Of a stretch of 64,000 nt of DNA, positions 34,697 to 46,338 are shown piece by piece (position 1 is the stretch's first letter; each line of letters begins with the position of its first letter). The position numbers were made by a program, and so were the translations under genes. The stretch covers positions 63,057,653-63,121,652 of the forward strand of contig NC_134081.1 in assembly GCF_000715075.1 (NCBI RefSeq). Reading direction: 5' to 3'. The notes below the pieces were generated by a model. The model saw only the letters and a program-made list of their open reading frames with translations, was not told where the DNA came from and did not search any database. Source of the DNA: Nicotiana tabacum (taxonomy: Eukaryota; Streptophyta; Magnoliopsida; Solanales; Solanaceae).

Positions 34697-35425
34697 ATGG
34701 TGAGGACACGTATAGGCGGATCAGATGACCAGGCACTTGCGCCCCCTGCTAGAGCCGCAAGAGATCGGGGTGGGGCCGGGGTAGAGGCTGAGGACGTCCA
34801 CGTGGTGCAGCCAGAGCACCCGCACGAGCTGCTAAAGAGGATCCACCAGTAGCCCTAGTTGGAGCACAGGCACCTCAGACGCCTGTTACTACACCATCTC
34901 TTTTGGAGACCCTAGCACAGTTTCTGAGCATGTTCGGTACTCTAGCTTAGGCAAGTTTGATTCCACTTGCTCCTGCCACATCCCAGGTCAGGGGAGGAGC
35001 ACAGACTCCCGCCGCCTGCACCCTAGAGTAGCGGGTTCAGGTCGACCATGTTCCAGAGATCATACCGATACAGCCGGTAGCTCCAGTTCAGCCCGAGGTT
35101 AGGGCATCAGTTTTTGAGGCAGAGTAGCTCAGGCTTGAGAGGTACAAAAAGTACCACCCTCCTACTTTTAGTGTTTTGGCGTCAGAGGATGCCCAGGGTT
35201 TTCTTGAGGAGTGTCACCGTATCCTCCGTACTGTGGAGACACTCGCCATATGGTGAGGGATTGCCCCAGACTTAGGAGGGGTGCACCTCCACAGACTACT
35301 CAGGCACCGCGTACTCCACCGGGTCCCCAGGCTACGATTACAGCACCAGCTACCACTCCACCTTCTCAGCCAGCTCGAGGTGGAGGTCGGGTAGGTAGAG
35401 GTCACCCAAGAGGGGGAGGCTAGGC
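34697..35425 (+). pseudogene. gag: gag pseudogene of element C with the capsid mostly deleted
   Basis: ATG 34697 opens MVRTRIGG. An R/G/A-rich N-terminus and a proline-rich stretch follow in shifted frames, then the start of the capsid (FSVLASEDAQGFLEECHRILRT). At 35231-35240 the text passes directly into the nucleocapsid knuckle: C (35232), H (35247), C (35262) in YCGDTRHMVRDCPR, then a P/T/Q-rich tail and GGGRVGRGHPRGGG. The first knuckle cysteine and the main capsid body are gone. Comparison with A suggests about 700-800 bp lost. Confidence 0.8.
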
Positions 35426-35439
35426 CAGATACTATGCCA

Positions 35440-36040
35440 TTCCTACTCGTACAAAGGCAGTTGCATCCAACTCTGTCATTACAGGTATTGTTCCAGTCTT
35501 TCATAGAGATGCGTCAGTTTTATTTGATCCAGGCTCCATTTATTCCTATTTGGGTGTATCCCGTGATTCTTTGAGTTCTCCTATTTATGTATCTACACCT
35601 GTGGGTGATTCCATTGTTTTTGACCGTGTGTATCGATCGTGTTTGGTTGTTCTTAGTGGTTTTGAGACCAGAGCCGATTTATTATTGCTCAGTAGACTTT
35701 GATATTATTTTGGGCATGGACTCGTTGTCGCCCCATTATGCTATTCTTGATTGTCATGCCAAGACCGTGATGTTGTCTATGTCAGGATTACCGCGGTTAG
35801 AGTGGAGAGGTATCTTAGATTATACTCCCAACAGAGTTATTTCATTTCTTAAAGTTCAACGAATGGTTGAGAAGGGGTATGACGCATATCTAGCTTATGT
35901 GAGAGATGTCAGTATTGATACCCCTACGGTTGAGCCAGTTCCAGTAGTGAGGGATTATCCCGATATTTTTCCAGCTGATCTTCCGGGCATGCCGCCCGAC
36001 AAGGATATCGATTTTGGTATTGATTTATTGTTTGGCACTC
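35440..36040 (+). pseudogene. pol: Aspartic protease of element C
   Basis: The active site VLFDPGSIYSYL has an intact DPG core (Asp 35526-35528). The frame shifts at about 35695, then continues [24 protein letters not shown] and the linker [35 protein letters not shown]. Apart from the shift it is well preserved. It would cut Gag-Pol. Confidence 0.8.
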
Positions 36041-36744
36041 ATCCCATCTCTATTCCTCCATATCTTATGGCTCCTCCTGAGTTGAAGGAGTTGAAGAAGC
36101 AGTTACAAGAGTTGTTTGAGAAGGGCTTCATTTGGCGCAGTGTGTCACCTTGGGGTGCTCCGGTCTTGTTTTTGAAGAAGAAGGATGGTTCTATGTGTAT
36201 GTGCATTGATTATTGTCAGTTGAACAAAGTTACAGTAAAGAACAGGTATCTATTGCCTCGTATTGATGACCTATTTGATCAGTTACAGGGTGCCATAATG
36301 TTTTCCAGGATTGACTTGCATTCAGGCTATCAGTAGTTGAAGATTCGGGAGCCAAATATCCCAAAGACTGCTTTCAGGACTCGGTATGGTCACTACGAGT
36401 TCCTTGTGATGTCATTTGGGCTGACCAATGCCCCAGAAAGCGTATTCCGACCGTATCTTGACTCATTCATCATTGTGTTTATTGACGACATTCTGGTGTA
36501 CTCCCGGAGTCGGGAGCATCATGAGCAGCACCTGAGGACTGTGCTTCAGACCTTGAGGGAAAAGAAGTTATATGCAAAATTCTCAAAATGTGATTTCTGG
36601 CTAGATTCAGTGGCATTTTTGGGTCACGTAGTATCGAGTAAAGGGATCAAGGTGGATCCGAAGAAGGTTGAAGCAGTGCAGAGTTGGCCCAGACCGTCCT
36701 CAGCTACGGAGATACAGAGTTTTCTTGGTTTGGCAGGTTACTAA
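36041..36744 (+). pseudogene. pol: Reverse transcriptase of element C (nearly open)
   Basis: A single frame from about 35695 to 36936 is broken only by TAG at 36334 and TAA at 36742. It has [79 protein letters not shown], and [11 protein letters not shown] with the Asp pair at 36484-36489. About ten codons are missing between TNAP and VFRPYLDSF compared with element N, which would damage the fold. FLGLAGY marks the connection domain. Confidence 0.85.
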
Positions 36745-36936
36745 CATCGATTTGTAGAGGGTTTCTCATCTATTGCAGCACCTATGACCAGGCTGACCCA
36801 GAAGAGTGCTCCGTTCAGGAGGACAGAGGAGTGTGAGGAGAGCATTCAAAAGCTCAAGACAGCTTTGACTACAGCCCCAGTATTGGTATTGCCTACAGGT
36901 TCGGGGTCTTATATTGTGTATTGTGATGCATCGTGG
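36745..36936 (+). pseudogene. pol: RNase H of element C, first part
   Basis: The RT frame continues: FVEGFSSIAAPMTRLTQKSAPF, KLKTALTTAPVLVLPTGSGSYIVYCDAS, including the first RNase H Asp (VYCDA). It is cut at 36941 by the nested LTR derivative. Confidence 0.8.
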
Positions 36937-36941
36937 ATTGG

Positions 36942-37436
36942 TGATGTTCAGCCAAAAATACATATATTTAACCATTATTGTCTCACATTATAGTACTTTT
37001 AATCGTCTTTTGAGTATTAATTATATTATATTATGCTTAATATTATATTTTAACTGTGTAGGAAAAAAGCGATATGAAAATAAAGAGATTTGGAGCAAAA
37101 TTAAATAAAACGCGGAAGACAAAAAAAGGGAAAATAAAAGAATGAAAAGGAGGGGGACAAAGGGGAGACACCCTTTGGTGTTTGTCCCCCCAAAGTGGAA
37201 TACAAATAAAATAAAATACCATTGAAACCAAAGAATTTGGAGGCGGCAAACTCACTGGATTCAGTGTCAGGGCCAGCGCCTCATGCTGACCTGGACCCTG
37301 TATAGCGGGATTCTCCTATTTCGCCCGGGACAAGGTTATTTCGGCCCAAGACCCCCTCAACTCGTATAAAAACAAGTCTAAACCTAATTTGGAGAAGATC
37401 TAACATACTTTGAAGGAGAATTCACGTGAAGAAACA
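36942..37436 (+). repeat. Truncated 5' LTR of the nested derivative
   Basis: It aligns with 38147-38640 and stops in GAATTCACGTG...GAACAC. It contains TATAAAAA at 37365-37372. ORFs on either strand (for example 37043-37255) are chance frames shared by both LTR copies. Confidence 0.8.
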
Positions 37437-38146
37437 CCTAATTAGATGTTTGTTTAGGAGTAGAAAAAGAGGGAGAAGAAAAACTATATGTGACTTGTTT
37501 GATACTAGCATATTTAGGCCTGAACGAGTAGTACTTTCCTCTGAGTGATTGAGTAATGAATAAAATGGCAGACTTTCTGACACCTAAGCTCATGGTTGTG
37601 ACTCTGTATATAACTTATTCTTATTTTATTTTTCGCTATGATCCTCTCCGTTTTAGAGTAGAATTGATCCATCTTGATTGATACTTGTGCCATGTGTGGT
37701 GAGGATTTCTTACATATATTTCATGTTTTGCATCTTAGTCTAGAACTTGCCCTATATGTTATTGAAGCGAAATAAAAATGTTGCTATGTTTAGAAGATGA
37801 TAATAGACTTCCTTTAATTTGAATGTATGGACTATTTATTCTTGTAAGGGAACTTGTTTCATGATAGATAGGTGATTTTATTAGCTTCTTTGACAGAGTA
37901 GGTGAGCTAGCTTAAATTTGATAAGTTAGAGTCCCTCTATGAGGTTAGAAGGCTAGAAGTTTGTTGTTTGTTTGTTTGTGACTTGTATATCTTGCACAAT
38001 AAACACGAAGTGTATATTTTATGATTTGAGTTGCTATAGGGACTAATCATTAGTATCAATCGAAGTGGTGGTGTTTCTAGGCTTGAGTTATTGAGAGTGG
38101 TTTTAATGCTTACTCGAGGACGAGCAAGAGTCAAAGTGTGGGGTGT
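37437..38146 (+). other. 3' noncoding remnant and polypurine tract of the nested derivative
   Basis: No domain is readable. It ends with ACTCGAGGACGAGC (38112-38125) and AAAGTGTGGGGTG just before the 3' LTR. Confidence 0.65.
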
Positions 38147-39418
38147 TGATGTTCGGCCAAAAATACATTTATTTAACCATTATTGTCTCACATTATAGTA
38201 CTTTTAATCATCTTTTGAGTATTAATTATATTATATTATGCTTAATATTATATTTTAACTGTGTAGGAATAAAGCGATATGAAAATAAAAAATTTGGAGC
38301 AAAAATGAATAAAATGCGGAAGAAAAAAAGGGAAAATAAAAGAATGAAAAGGAGGGGGACAAAGGGGAGACACCCTTTGGTGTTTGTCCCCCCCAAGTGG
38401 AAGACAAATAAAAGAAAATACCATTGAAAGCAAAGAATTTGGAGACGGCAAACTCACTGGATTCAGCGCCAGGGCCAACACCCCATGCAGGCCTGGACCC
38501 TGTGTAGAGGGATTCTCCTATTTCGCCCGGGACAAAGTTATTTCGGCCTAAGACCCCCTCAACACGTATAAAAGCAAATCTAAACATAATTTGGAGAAGA
38601 TAACATACTTTGAAAGAGAATTCACGTGGAGGAACACACACCACGCTTGGAGGAGGCTTCTAACTAGTTTTTCTTCTCTTCCCTTCCTTTAATCTCATAG
38701 TTTATTAGTTCTAGAGTTTTGGGTTCTACATGAATGTTGTAGTTTGAAGCTTGAATTGTTCTTAGTATTTTATCATAGTGGTTTGTTTATTCAAACTTGC
38801 GCTTAATTATTTGATTACTTGATCACCAATTAAATACTATCTACGAATCTAGGATTGAACTCTGGAGAGGGAATTTTAGATTGCATATAAGATTGAGTAG
38901 AGCGAGATCTTGAACTCGAGCATCGGGAACAGATTTGCGGTTAGGATAGGGATATATATAATCGCCTTGCTTAGTTACTATACAGGAAATATGAATGCGT
39001 TCTTGTTAATTTTAATTCCATATGAATATATGTGTTATGTTAGCTTGAATAGAGGAGTAGTACTTCGGGAGAAGGCTACGAGTAATATGAACCCTGTCAA
39101 TCAATAAACTAAATAAATTAATTAGACAATTTAAGTGGAAAACTCAACGTGATTGTTATCCAACCCATAGCTCTAGAATATCGTCTCTCGTTGAATTCGT
39201 ATCTAATTTTGCCAACTTGTTCATTTAATCTCTTAGTTGATTACTCTAGATTAGTTTTATTAAATATTCATACTTTAGAAAAGTGCTTGAATAGATTAAT
39301 TGTCTTAGTTTAATTTAGTGAATAGTTAATCACAAATCCATGTGGGTACGATATCTGGACTTACAATCTTAGATTACTTGTCGACCACGTATACTTGCGT
39401 GTGCATTTGGGAGTAACA
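38147..39418 (+). repeat. 3' LTR of the nested derivative
   Basis: 1,272 bp, TGATGTTCGG to GAGTAACA. TATAAAAG lies at 38567-38574. No array of CpG palindromes is present, unlike the chromovirus LTRs. Confidence 0.8.
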
Positions 39419-39423
39419 ATTGG

Positions 39424-39740
39424 TCTTGACGCGGTGTTGATATAGGATGGTAGGGTGAGTCTAGATAGCTGAAGGTGCATGAAAAGAACTATCATGTCCA
39501 TGACCTTGAGTTAGCAGCTATTGTTCATGCCTTGAAGATTTGGCGGCACTATTTGTATGATGTTCCTTGTGAGATCTACACCGATCACTGGAGTCTGCAG
39601 CATCTGTTCAAATAGAAGGATCTTAACTTGCATCAGCAGAAGTGTTTAGAGCTACTTAAGGATTATGATATCACTATTCTATACCATCTCGGAAAGGCTA
39701 ATGTGGTGGCAGATGCCTTGAGTCACAAGGCGGAGAGTTT
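39424..39740 (+). pseudogene. pol: RNase H of element C, second part
   Basis: It resumes at LDAVL after the duplicated ATTGG, then, in a shifted frame, [21 protein letters not shown] and [12 protein letters not shown] (catalytic Glu and Asp), a stop, and LKDYDITILYHLGKANVVADALSHKAE at 39628 onward. Confidence 0.8.
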
Positions 39741-40990
39741 GGGGAGCCTAGCATATCTACCAGTAGCAGAGAGGCCATTCGCATTGGATGTTCAGGCCTT
39801 GGCCAACCATTTGTTAGATTGAATATTTCAGATCCGAGCCAAGTTTTGTCTTGTGTGATTTCTCAGTCTTCTTTTTATGATCGTATCAGGGAGCGTCAGT
39901 TTGATGACCTCCATCTACTTATCCTTAAGGACACAGTTCAGTACGGTGATGCTAAGGAGGTCACTATTGGAGATGATGATGCATTGAGAATCCAGTGCAG
40001 GCTCTGTGTGCCCAATGTAGATGGGTTGCATGAGTTTATTCTCTAGGAGGATAACAGTTCGCAGTACTACATTCATCCGGGTGCCACGAAAATGTATCAG
40101 GACTTGAGGTAGCATTATTGGTTAAGGAGAATGAAGAAGGACATAGTAGAGTATGTAGATCGGTGTCTAAATTGCCAACAGGTGAAGTATGAGCATCAGC
40201 GGGCAGGTGGTTTGCTTCAGAACCTAGAGATTTCAGAGTGAAAATGGGAGCGGATTACTATGGATTTCGTTGTTGGGCTTCCACGGACTCAGAAGAAGTT
40301 TGATGCAGTTTGGGTGATTGTGGATAGGCTGACCAAGTCAAATCATTTCATTCCGGTGATGACTACTTATTCTTCAGAGCAACTGGCTCGAGTTTATATC
40401 TGCGAGATTTCTAGGCTTCACAGAGTGACGGTATATATCATCTCTGACCGGGGTACACAGTTTACATCGTGGTTCTGGAGAGCCGTACAGCATGAGTTGG
40501 GTACTCGGGTTGAGTTGAGCATAGCATTTCACCCTTAGACGGACGGGCAGTCCGAGCGCACTATTCAAATACTGGAGGATATGCTCCGAGCATGTCTGAT
40601 GGAGTTTGGCGGTTCTTGGGATCAGTTCTTGCCACTTGCTGAGTTTTTCTACCATAACAGTTATCAGTAGAGCATTCAGATGGCACCGTATGAGGCTCTG
40701 TAGGGTAGGCAGTGTCGGTCTCCAATGGGTTGGTTCAAGCCGGGCGAGGCTAAGCTATTGGGTACAGACTTGGTTCAGGATGCTTTGGAGTAGGTTAAGG
40801 AGATTCTGGATCGACTTCGCACAGCCCAGTCCAGACAGAAGAGTTATGCGGATTGGAAGGTTCGCGATGTTGCATTCATGATTGGAGAGTGGGTCTTGCT
40901 TCAGGTTTCACCCATGAAGGGTGTCATGAGGTTCAGGAAGAAGGGTAAGCTGAGCCCAAGGTTTATTGTCACGTTAGAGGTGTCGCGGCG
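39741..40990 (+). pseudogene. pol: Integrase of element C
   Basis: The spacer LGSLAYLPVAERPFALDVQALANHL and the frame 39819-40046 lead into the zinc-binding region (YIHPGATKMYQDL, CLNCQQVK; the second His is Gln). The core 40260-40538 is open: Asp 40263 (MDFVVGLP), Asp 40446-40448 (IISDRGTQF), Glu 40554-40556 (GQSERTIQ) after one stop at about 40536. The DDE triad is complete in one frame. The tail keeps GVMRFRKKGKLSPRFI. Scattered TAG stops look like C-to-T changes at glutamine codons. Confidence 0.85.
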
Positions 40991-41017
40991 AGTTGGGAGG
41001 TTGCTGATGAGCTTGAG

Positions 41018-41335
41018 TTGCCTCCCAGTCTAGCAGGAGTTCATCCAGTATTCCACGTTTCTAGGCTCCGGAAGTATCACGGCAATCCGTCTCATGTGCT
41101 AGATTTCAGCTCAGTCCAGTTGGACAAGGATTTATCTTATGTTGAGGAGCCGGTGACTATTTTGGACAGGCATGTTCGAAAGTTGAGGTTAAAGAACATT
41201 GCTTCAGGGAAAGTTCAGTGGAGGGTTCAACCGGTCGAGGAGGCGACTTGGGAGACCGAGCATGATATGCGCAGCCGTTATCCTCATCTTTTCACCACTT
41301 CAGGTATGTCTTTATGCTCGTTTGAGGACGAATGA
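41018..41335 (+). pseudogene. pol: Chromodomain and C-terminus of element C Pol
   Basis: This 105-codon open frame, shifted from the integrase frame, carries HPVFHVSRLRKY, SHVLDFSSVQLDKDLSYVEE, VTILDRHVRKLRLKNIASGKV and VEEATWETEHDMRSRYPHL, ending CSFEDE. It is the most complete chromodomain in the window. It would bind histone marks and guide insertion, as in Tekay/Del elements. Confidence 0.85.
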
Positions 41336-41355
41336 TTGTTTTAAGAGGGGGAGAA
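41321..41355 (+). promoter_or_regulatory. Pre-PPT motif and polypurine tract of element C
   Basis: TTTGAGGACGAATG (41321-41334) encodes the final FEDE and stop. It is followed by TTTTAAGAGGGGGAGAA up to the LTR start at 41356. Confidence 0.8.
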
Positions 41356-44076
41356 TGTAAATACCCGGCCGATCATTTTGAGAGTAATAGCCCCGCTCCC
41401 CTAATTACTACTTTCCCTGTATTATTTTATGCTTATGTGACTTGCCGGGAGGTTTTGTTTGTGGTTTTGGAGTGAATTGGAACACTTAATCCTTAAAATG
41501 GAAGCTTAAGTTCTAAGAATTTGACCGTAGTTGGAATTATGCGAAGACGACTCCGAAATGGAATTTTATCGGTTCCGCTAGCTCCGTTGGGTGATTTTGG
41601 ACTTAGGAGCATGTCCGAATTGTGAATTGGAGGTCTACAAGTGAATTAGGCTTGAAATGGCAAAAGTTGAATTTTTGGAAAGTTTGACCGAAAGTGGACT
41701 TTTTGATATCGAGGTCGGATTCCGATTCCGAAAGTTAGAGTAGGTCCGTAATGTCGAATATGACTTGTGTAAAAAATTTGAGGTCAATCGGATGTGAATT
41801 GATAGGTTTCTGCATCGGTTGTAGAAGTTTGAAGTTTCAAGTTCATTAAGTTTGAATTGGAGTGTGATTCATATTTTTTGATGTTGTTTGATGTTATTTG
41901 AGGGCTCAACTAAGTTAGTGTGATATTTTAGGACTTGTTGGTATGTTTGGTTGAGGTCCCGGGGGCCTCGGGTGGATTCCAGTTGGTTAACGAACTAGAA
42001 TTGGACTTGGTGTTATAGCTGAAGCATCAGATTTTGTTGGTGTCTGGTTTCCTTCTACGTGTTCGCGAATGTTCTCCCGCGTTCGAGTAGAGGAAGTTTG
42101 AGTGCTGCTAGAATTTGGCTTTTGCGTTTGCGAAGCTGTGAGGTATTTGGTCTACGCGTTCGCGATAGGGACCTCGCGTTCGCGTAGAGAAACTGGTCTG
42201 TGGGGTTATCATGCATTTAGCCTACGCGTTCGCGATGAGGGTCCCGCATTCACGAAGGGTCAGGCTGTGTAAGATCCTCGTTCGCGAGAGGTCACTCATA
42301 TTCGTGAAGGAGGATTTTTGGTTGTAGAGTTTCTGGTGCTTCGCGAACGCGAGGGATTTTCCGCGTTCATGATGAAGAAAAGACCTAAGCAGATATAAAC
42401 ATTTCAAAATCAAGGGTTTTCCATTTTCATCATAACTTGAGATAGAGAGCTCAAATTTAGGCGAGATTTTGAGGGATTTTCAGAAGCATCGATTGGGTAA
42501 TGATTCTTAACTCATTTTTGGTTATATCCCACTAATCTATCATAAATTTTATCATTTAATTAAGGTTTTGGGTTGAGAAATTTGGGGGAAAGGGGAGAAA
42601 AGTTCTCCAACCGATTTTTGGGATTTGGATTGAGATTTTAGTGTCGGATTTGAGTAATTTTGGTATGGGCGGACTCGTGGTTGAATGGGTGTTCGTATTT
42701 TGCGACTTTTACCCGATTTCGAGACGTGGTGCCGAGTCAACTTTTTGGGGCGATTTTCTAAATTCTTGTTAAAGTCTTGATTTCATTAATTAGATTACTT
42801 TATTATAGTTGTATTTATAGTATGTAATTGCTTTTGGCTAGATTTGGGCCATCCGGAGTCGGAAAGTCGAGGAAAAGGCATTCTTACTGATTGATTGAGC
42901 TTGGTTCGAGGTAAGTGGCTTGCCTAACCTTGTGGGGGAGGGGGGGAGATCCCCTTAGGATTTGGTACTGTTATGATACTTCTGTGATATGTGAGTGCCT
43001 TGTATGCGAGGTAACGAGTACGTACATGGGCTAATTGTTATAAAACCCGATTTTTACTGAGCAGTAACTTGTTACATCTTAATTGAGTTAGACCGGCATG
43101 TGCAGTTATTATGTTATCCTAATATTACATGTCTACGTGTCTTAATTACTTATTTGAAACCTGTACGGCATGCTTAGTTGATTTCCTGTTTTTCCTGGAC
43201 TTGTATTTAGTCATAAACTGTAGGATTTCTTGCTGTAATTGTTGTTTCCATCGATTTCGAGCTGTGAGTTTACTTTTGGGACTACGAGGCGGTACCTCGG
43301 GAGATCCCCTGTCGTATATTTTCTTTTGGGACTACGAGGCGGTACCTCGGGAGATCCCCCTGCATATTTACTTTTGGGACTACGAGGCGGTACCTCGGGA
43401 GATCCCCTGTTGAGCATTTACTTTTAGGACTACGAGATGGTATCTCGGGAGTGCCCTCGCTGTTTATCCCTATGTGTTGTGTTGTTATCTTTCTGTAGTT
43501 TCTCCTCGTTAAATTGCCAGTCTTTTATTATATTGCTATATTTTCTGCCGTAAATTATTATATACCAGTAGGGCCCTGACCTGACCTCGTCACTATTCTT
43601 CCAGGATTAGGCTTGGCACTTATTGGGTACCATTGTGGTATACTCATGCTACTCTTTTGCACATGTTTTGTGTGCAGATCCAGGTACCCCTACTAGCCCT
43701 GCTATTAGTTGCGTACTTGTTGCTGCTCCGGAGACTTCAAGGTATATCTGTCAGCGTCTGCGGACCTCAGAGTCCCCCTCTATCCCTTTCATGTTGTTCC
43801 TCCTTTATTTCTTTTAGTTACTGATGTATAGAAACAGTTAGACAAATTCTTAGAGCTTGTGACTTGTGATTACCAGGTTTTGGGAATATTATTATACTCG
43901 AGTTGTTAGTTACTTGTACATGTCGAGCGGCATTTTTTCCGTTATATAGTTATCTGTTGAAATTAGTGGTTGTTTCTGTCTCTATTTTTTGATTATTCTG
44001 CAATTGTTAGGCTTACCTAGTCGTAGAGACTAGGTGCCGTTATGACATCTTACGGAGGAAGAATTGGGTCATGACA
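41356..44076 (+). repeat. 3' LTR of element C
   Basis: TGTAAATACCCGG to GGGTCATGACA, 2,721 bp, followed by CCCCG. It carries the CpG palindrome array (about 42055-42372), TATAAAC (42394-42400) and four hairpin repeat units (43270-43460). Confidence 0.9.
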
Positions 44077-44081
44077 CCCCG

Positions 44082-45513
44082 GCACATGCATATACGCTTG
44101 TCGCCTCGCATATATATCACCCTCTCATGCAGCAAACATTATCATTTATTAGGTAAAATTCCCTCAAACAAAAGCTAAACAAGACACTTACCTTATTCGC
44201 TAGTCTTCAACCTCAAATCATGTCAAAACCTCGCTCTAGCTCTCTAATCATGCAATTCTAAGCCAAACATCATCCAAGGAAGTAAAATAATTTTATGGGA
44301 AGCGATCTCCATCCATAAAGCTTCGATCTTTGATAAATTCCCAAAAGTCGATCCGGGTCCACGTGCCCAAAATATGAAACCAATACCAAATCTTGATGAC
44401 CCCTAAATTGTCGAGTCTAACTATATAATTAGATTACAAAACCAAGTCCAAGTTGACCTACAAAATCCCAAAAACACACTCTCTTAAGTTGTAGACAAAA
44501 ACCCCAAATATCCCATAAAAATTCCATATTTTTTGTGCTAATAATCCATGTAGATTCTTGAAATATAATGGAAAATAGGTAGAAATCACTTACCATCTTG
44601 TCTTGTATGAAAAACTCCTTGAAAATCGCCCCTCTCCAAATCTAGAGTTCAAAATATGAGTGAATGAACTAAAATCATGAAATTCTAATTAATAAACCAG
44701 CTACAGATGTCGCATTTGTAACCAATAGTTTGCAATGGTGTAGTTCGCAATTGCGACCATAGGTTAGCAATTGTGGATTTTGCAATTGCTACCAAAAGTT
44801 TGTAATAGAGAAGTAGCAGCACCAGTAATCCCAAACTCAATAAAAATGGTCTAAAACCACCCCGAATCACATCCAAGCCCCCGGGTCCCCATCTTATCAT
44901 TCCAACAAGTTCAAATACATTATCCAAACTTATCCATAGGTTCCAAACACTACAAATAACATCAAAACCAAGAATAAAAAATCAAATCATTCTCTTAACT
45001 TTCAAACATTCCAACTTCGCCAAACATGTCTAATTCATACTTGGACATTCCGGATCACAACCAAACTTTGTGCACAAGTTCATATCAACTATTAGGAACT
45101 ATACAAGGTCTCAAAAAGACAATAGGAGTCTAATAACACCAAAGTTAACTTCCGGTCAAACCTATGAACTCTCCCATTCTTCAAATTGCTAACTTTCGAC
45201 AAATAAAGCCAAAACCTTCTAAGAACATCCAAATTCAAATCTGAAAATACGCCCAAATCCAAAATCACCATACAAACCTATTGAAACCATCAAGTCTTAA
45301 TTACGAGGTTGTTTACTCAAATGTCAAACCTTAGTCAGCTCTACCAATTTGAAGCTTCCAAATTGAGAATCACTCTATCAAGTCAATTTTAAAAGTTTCG
45401 AACATCTAAAACAACATCATACGCAAGTTGAAATACAACATATGAAGCTACTCAAGGTATCAAGCCACTGAATGGAAATTCTAAAGCTCGAAGTGACCAG
45501 TCGAGTCATTTTA
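44082..45513 (-). repeat. X' LTR, right part (minus strand)
   Basis: It continues 30973-31608 after element C. On the minus strand the LTR starts at 45513 (TAAAATGACTCGACTGG, TG mutated). A decayed GCAATTGCGAAC-type array lies at about 44695-44825, next to TTTATTAA on the minus strand. Confidence 0.7.
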
Positions 45514-46338
45514 TTCTCCACTATTTCAATATGCATTCATCCTCGAACGTGCCAGGAGTCACCCCAAAGCCGTCAAATCACTGTATAAGCTCATCATACA
45601 CATACCCATGGGTTACCCGATGTCACCTCAATCCATATGAGCACATTAACACAAATTCTAATTTCTGGATCTCCTTCTAAGATCTGATTCTTGTATATAT
45701 ACAATGTATCAATCCCGACAATATGCATCAAACCATAAATATACTCTCAATATATAACGACACAATGCACTACATAACTCATATACTCATAGAAATATTT
45801 TCCGACCACAACAATTACTCATCGCAAAACCTGATATCGATAATATACTTCATGTCAAATAAAACTTGGTTCCAAACCTTTGCAACATTTCTAATGTGAA
45901 AGAAAAGTATAGAAACTCATAACTACCTATTTAATCAACAAGTCATGGAGTTCTCTCGCCCAAAAATAACCATTTGCAAATTCAAAGTAACTAATGGCAT
46001 TGTTCTTCCAAACATACTTTATCCAAATTTGATTGCGCTAATTCCATGTCTAAAAACCTCATCTCATCCAGTACAAGCTGCTCGACTGACAAGTCATACT
46101 AGATGCCACGTGGAACCTCATACGGCACAATATGTACACCAAATAAGTTATAACCATAGTATGACAAATAGTATCAAAAGGACAAAGTATGAGAAATATT
46201 AAGCAAGCTTATCAGAGAAAGCAAACAAAACACAACCTTATGAAACATTTCCGCAAGGAGAAGAAAAATACATGAAATAAGCATAAGGAATCACGTCCCA
46301 TTAATATACCGTTGTGGCATGCAACCCGATCCCGCCCG
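45514..46338 (-). repeat. X' 3' noncoding region with pre-PPT motif
   Basis: On the minus strand it ends with TTCGAGGATGAATG (45534-45547) and a decayed polypurine tract. It matches 25476-27678 (+) and 1-420. It stops at about 46338 (CGATCCCGCC), where element D begins in the opposite orientation. Confidence 0.65.

Larger units (their letters stand above)
36942..39418 (+). mobile_element. LTR-retrotransposon deletion derivative inside element C (ATTGG target duplication)
   Basis: It begins TGATGTTCAGCC and ends GGGAGTAACA, with ATTGG on both sides (36937-36941 and 39419-39423). Content: the first 495 bp of a 5' LTR, ~710 bp of 3' noncoding sequence with a polypurine tract, and a complete 3' LTR (38147-39418). 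The rest of the 5' LTR, the primer site and all genes are missing. The LTR end and the motif CTCGAGGACGAGC before the tract recall Athila/Tat-type elements of plants. The family is uncertain. The two LTR copies look about 93% alike. Confidence 0.8.
31609..44076 (+). mobile_element. Element C: Ty3/gypsy chromovirus with both LTRs and CCCCG target duplication
   Basis: LTRs at 31609-34495 and 41356-44076, tRNA-Met-type primer site at 34499, polypurine tract before 41356, and target duplication CCCCG at 31604-31608 and 44077-44081. The internal order is gag, protease, RT, RNase H, integrase, chromodomain. A further LTR element derivative (36942-39418) sits inside RNase H. Without it C is about 10 kb, close to the size of Tekay elements. 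LTR identity is about 88% by eye. gag has a large internal deletion, so C is non-autonomous. Confidence 0.92.

Noticed and set aside
36766..36975. Minus-strand ORF opposite RNase H of element C
   Set aside because: Shadow frame of the real RNase H reading frame.
38248..38644. Minus-strand ORFs of up to 129 codons repeated at 37043-37255
   Set aside because: They recur only because both LTRs of the nested derivative are similar. The frame is broken in one copy and shows no domain.
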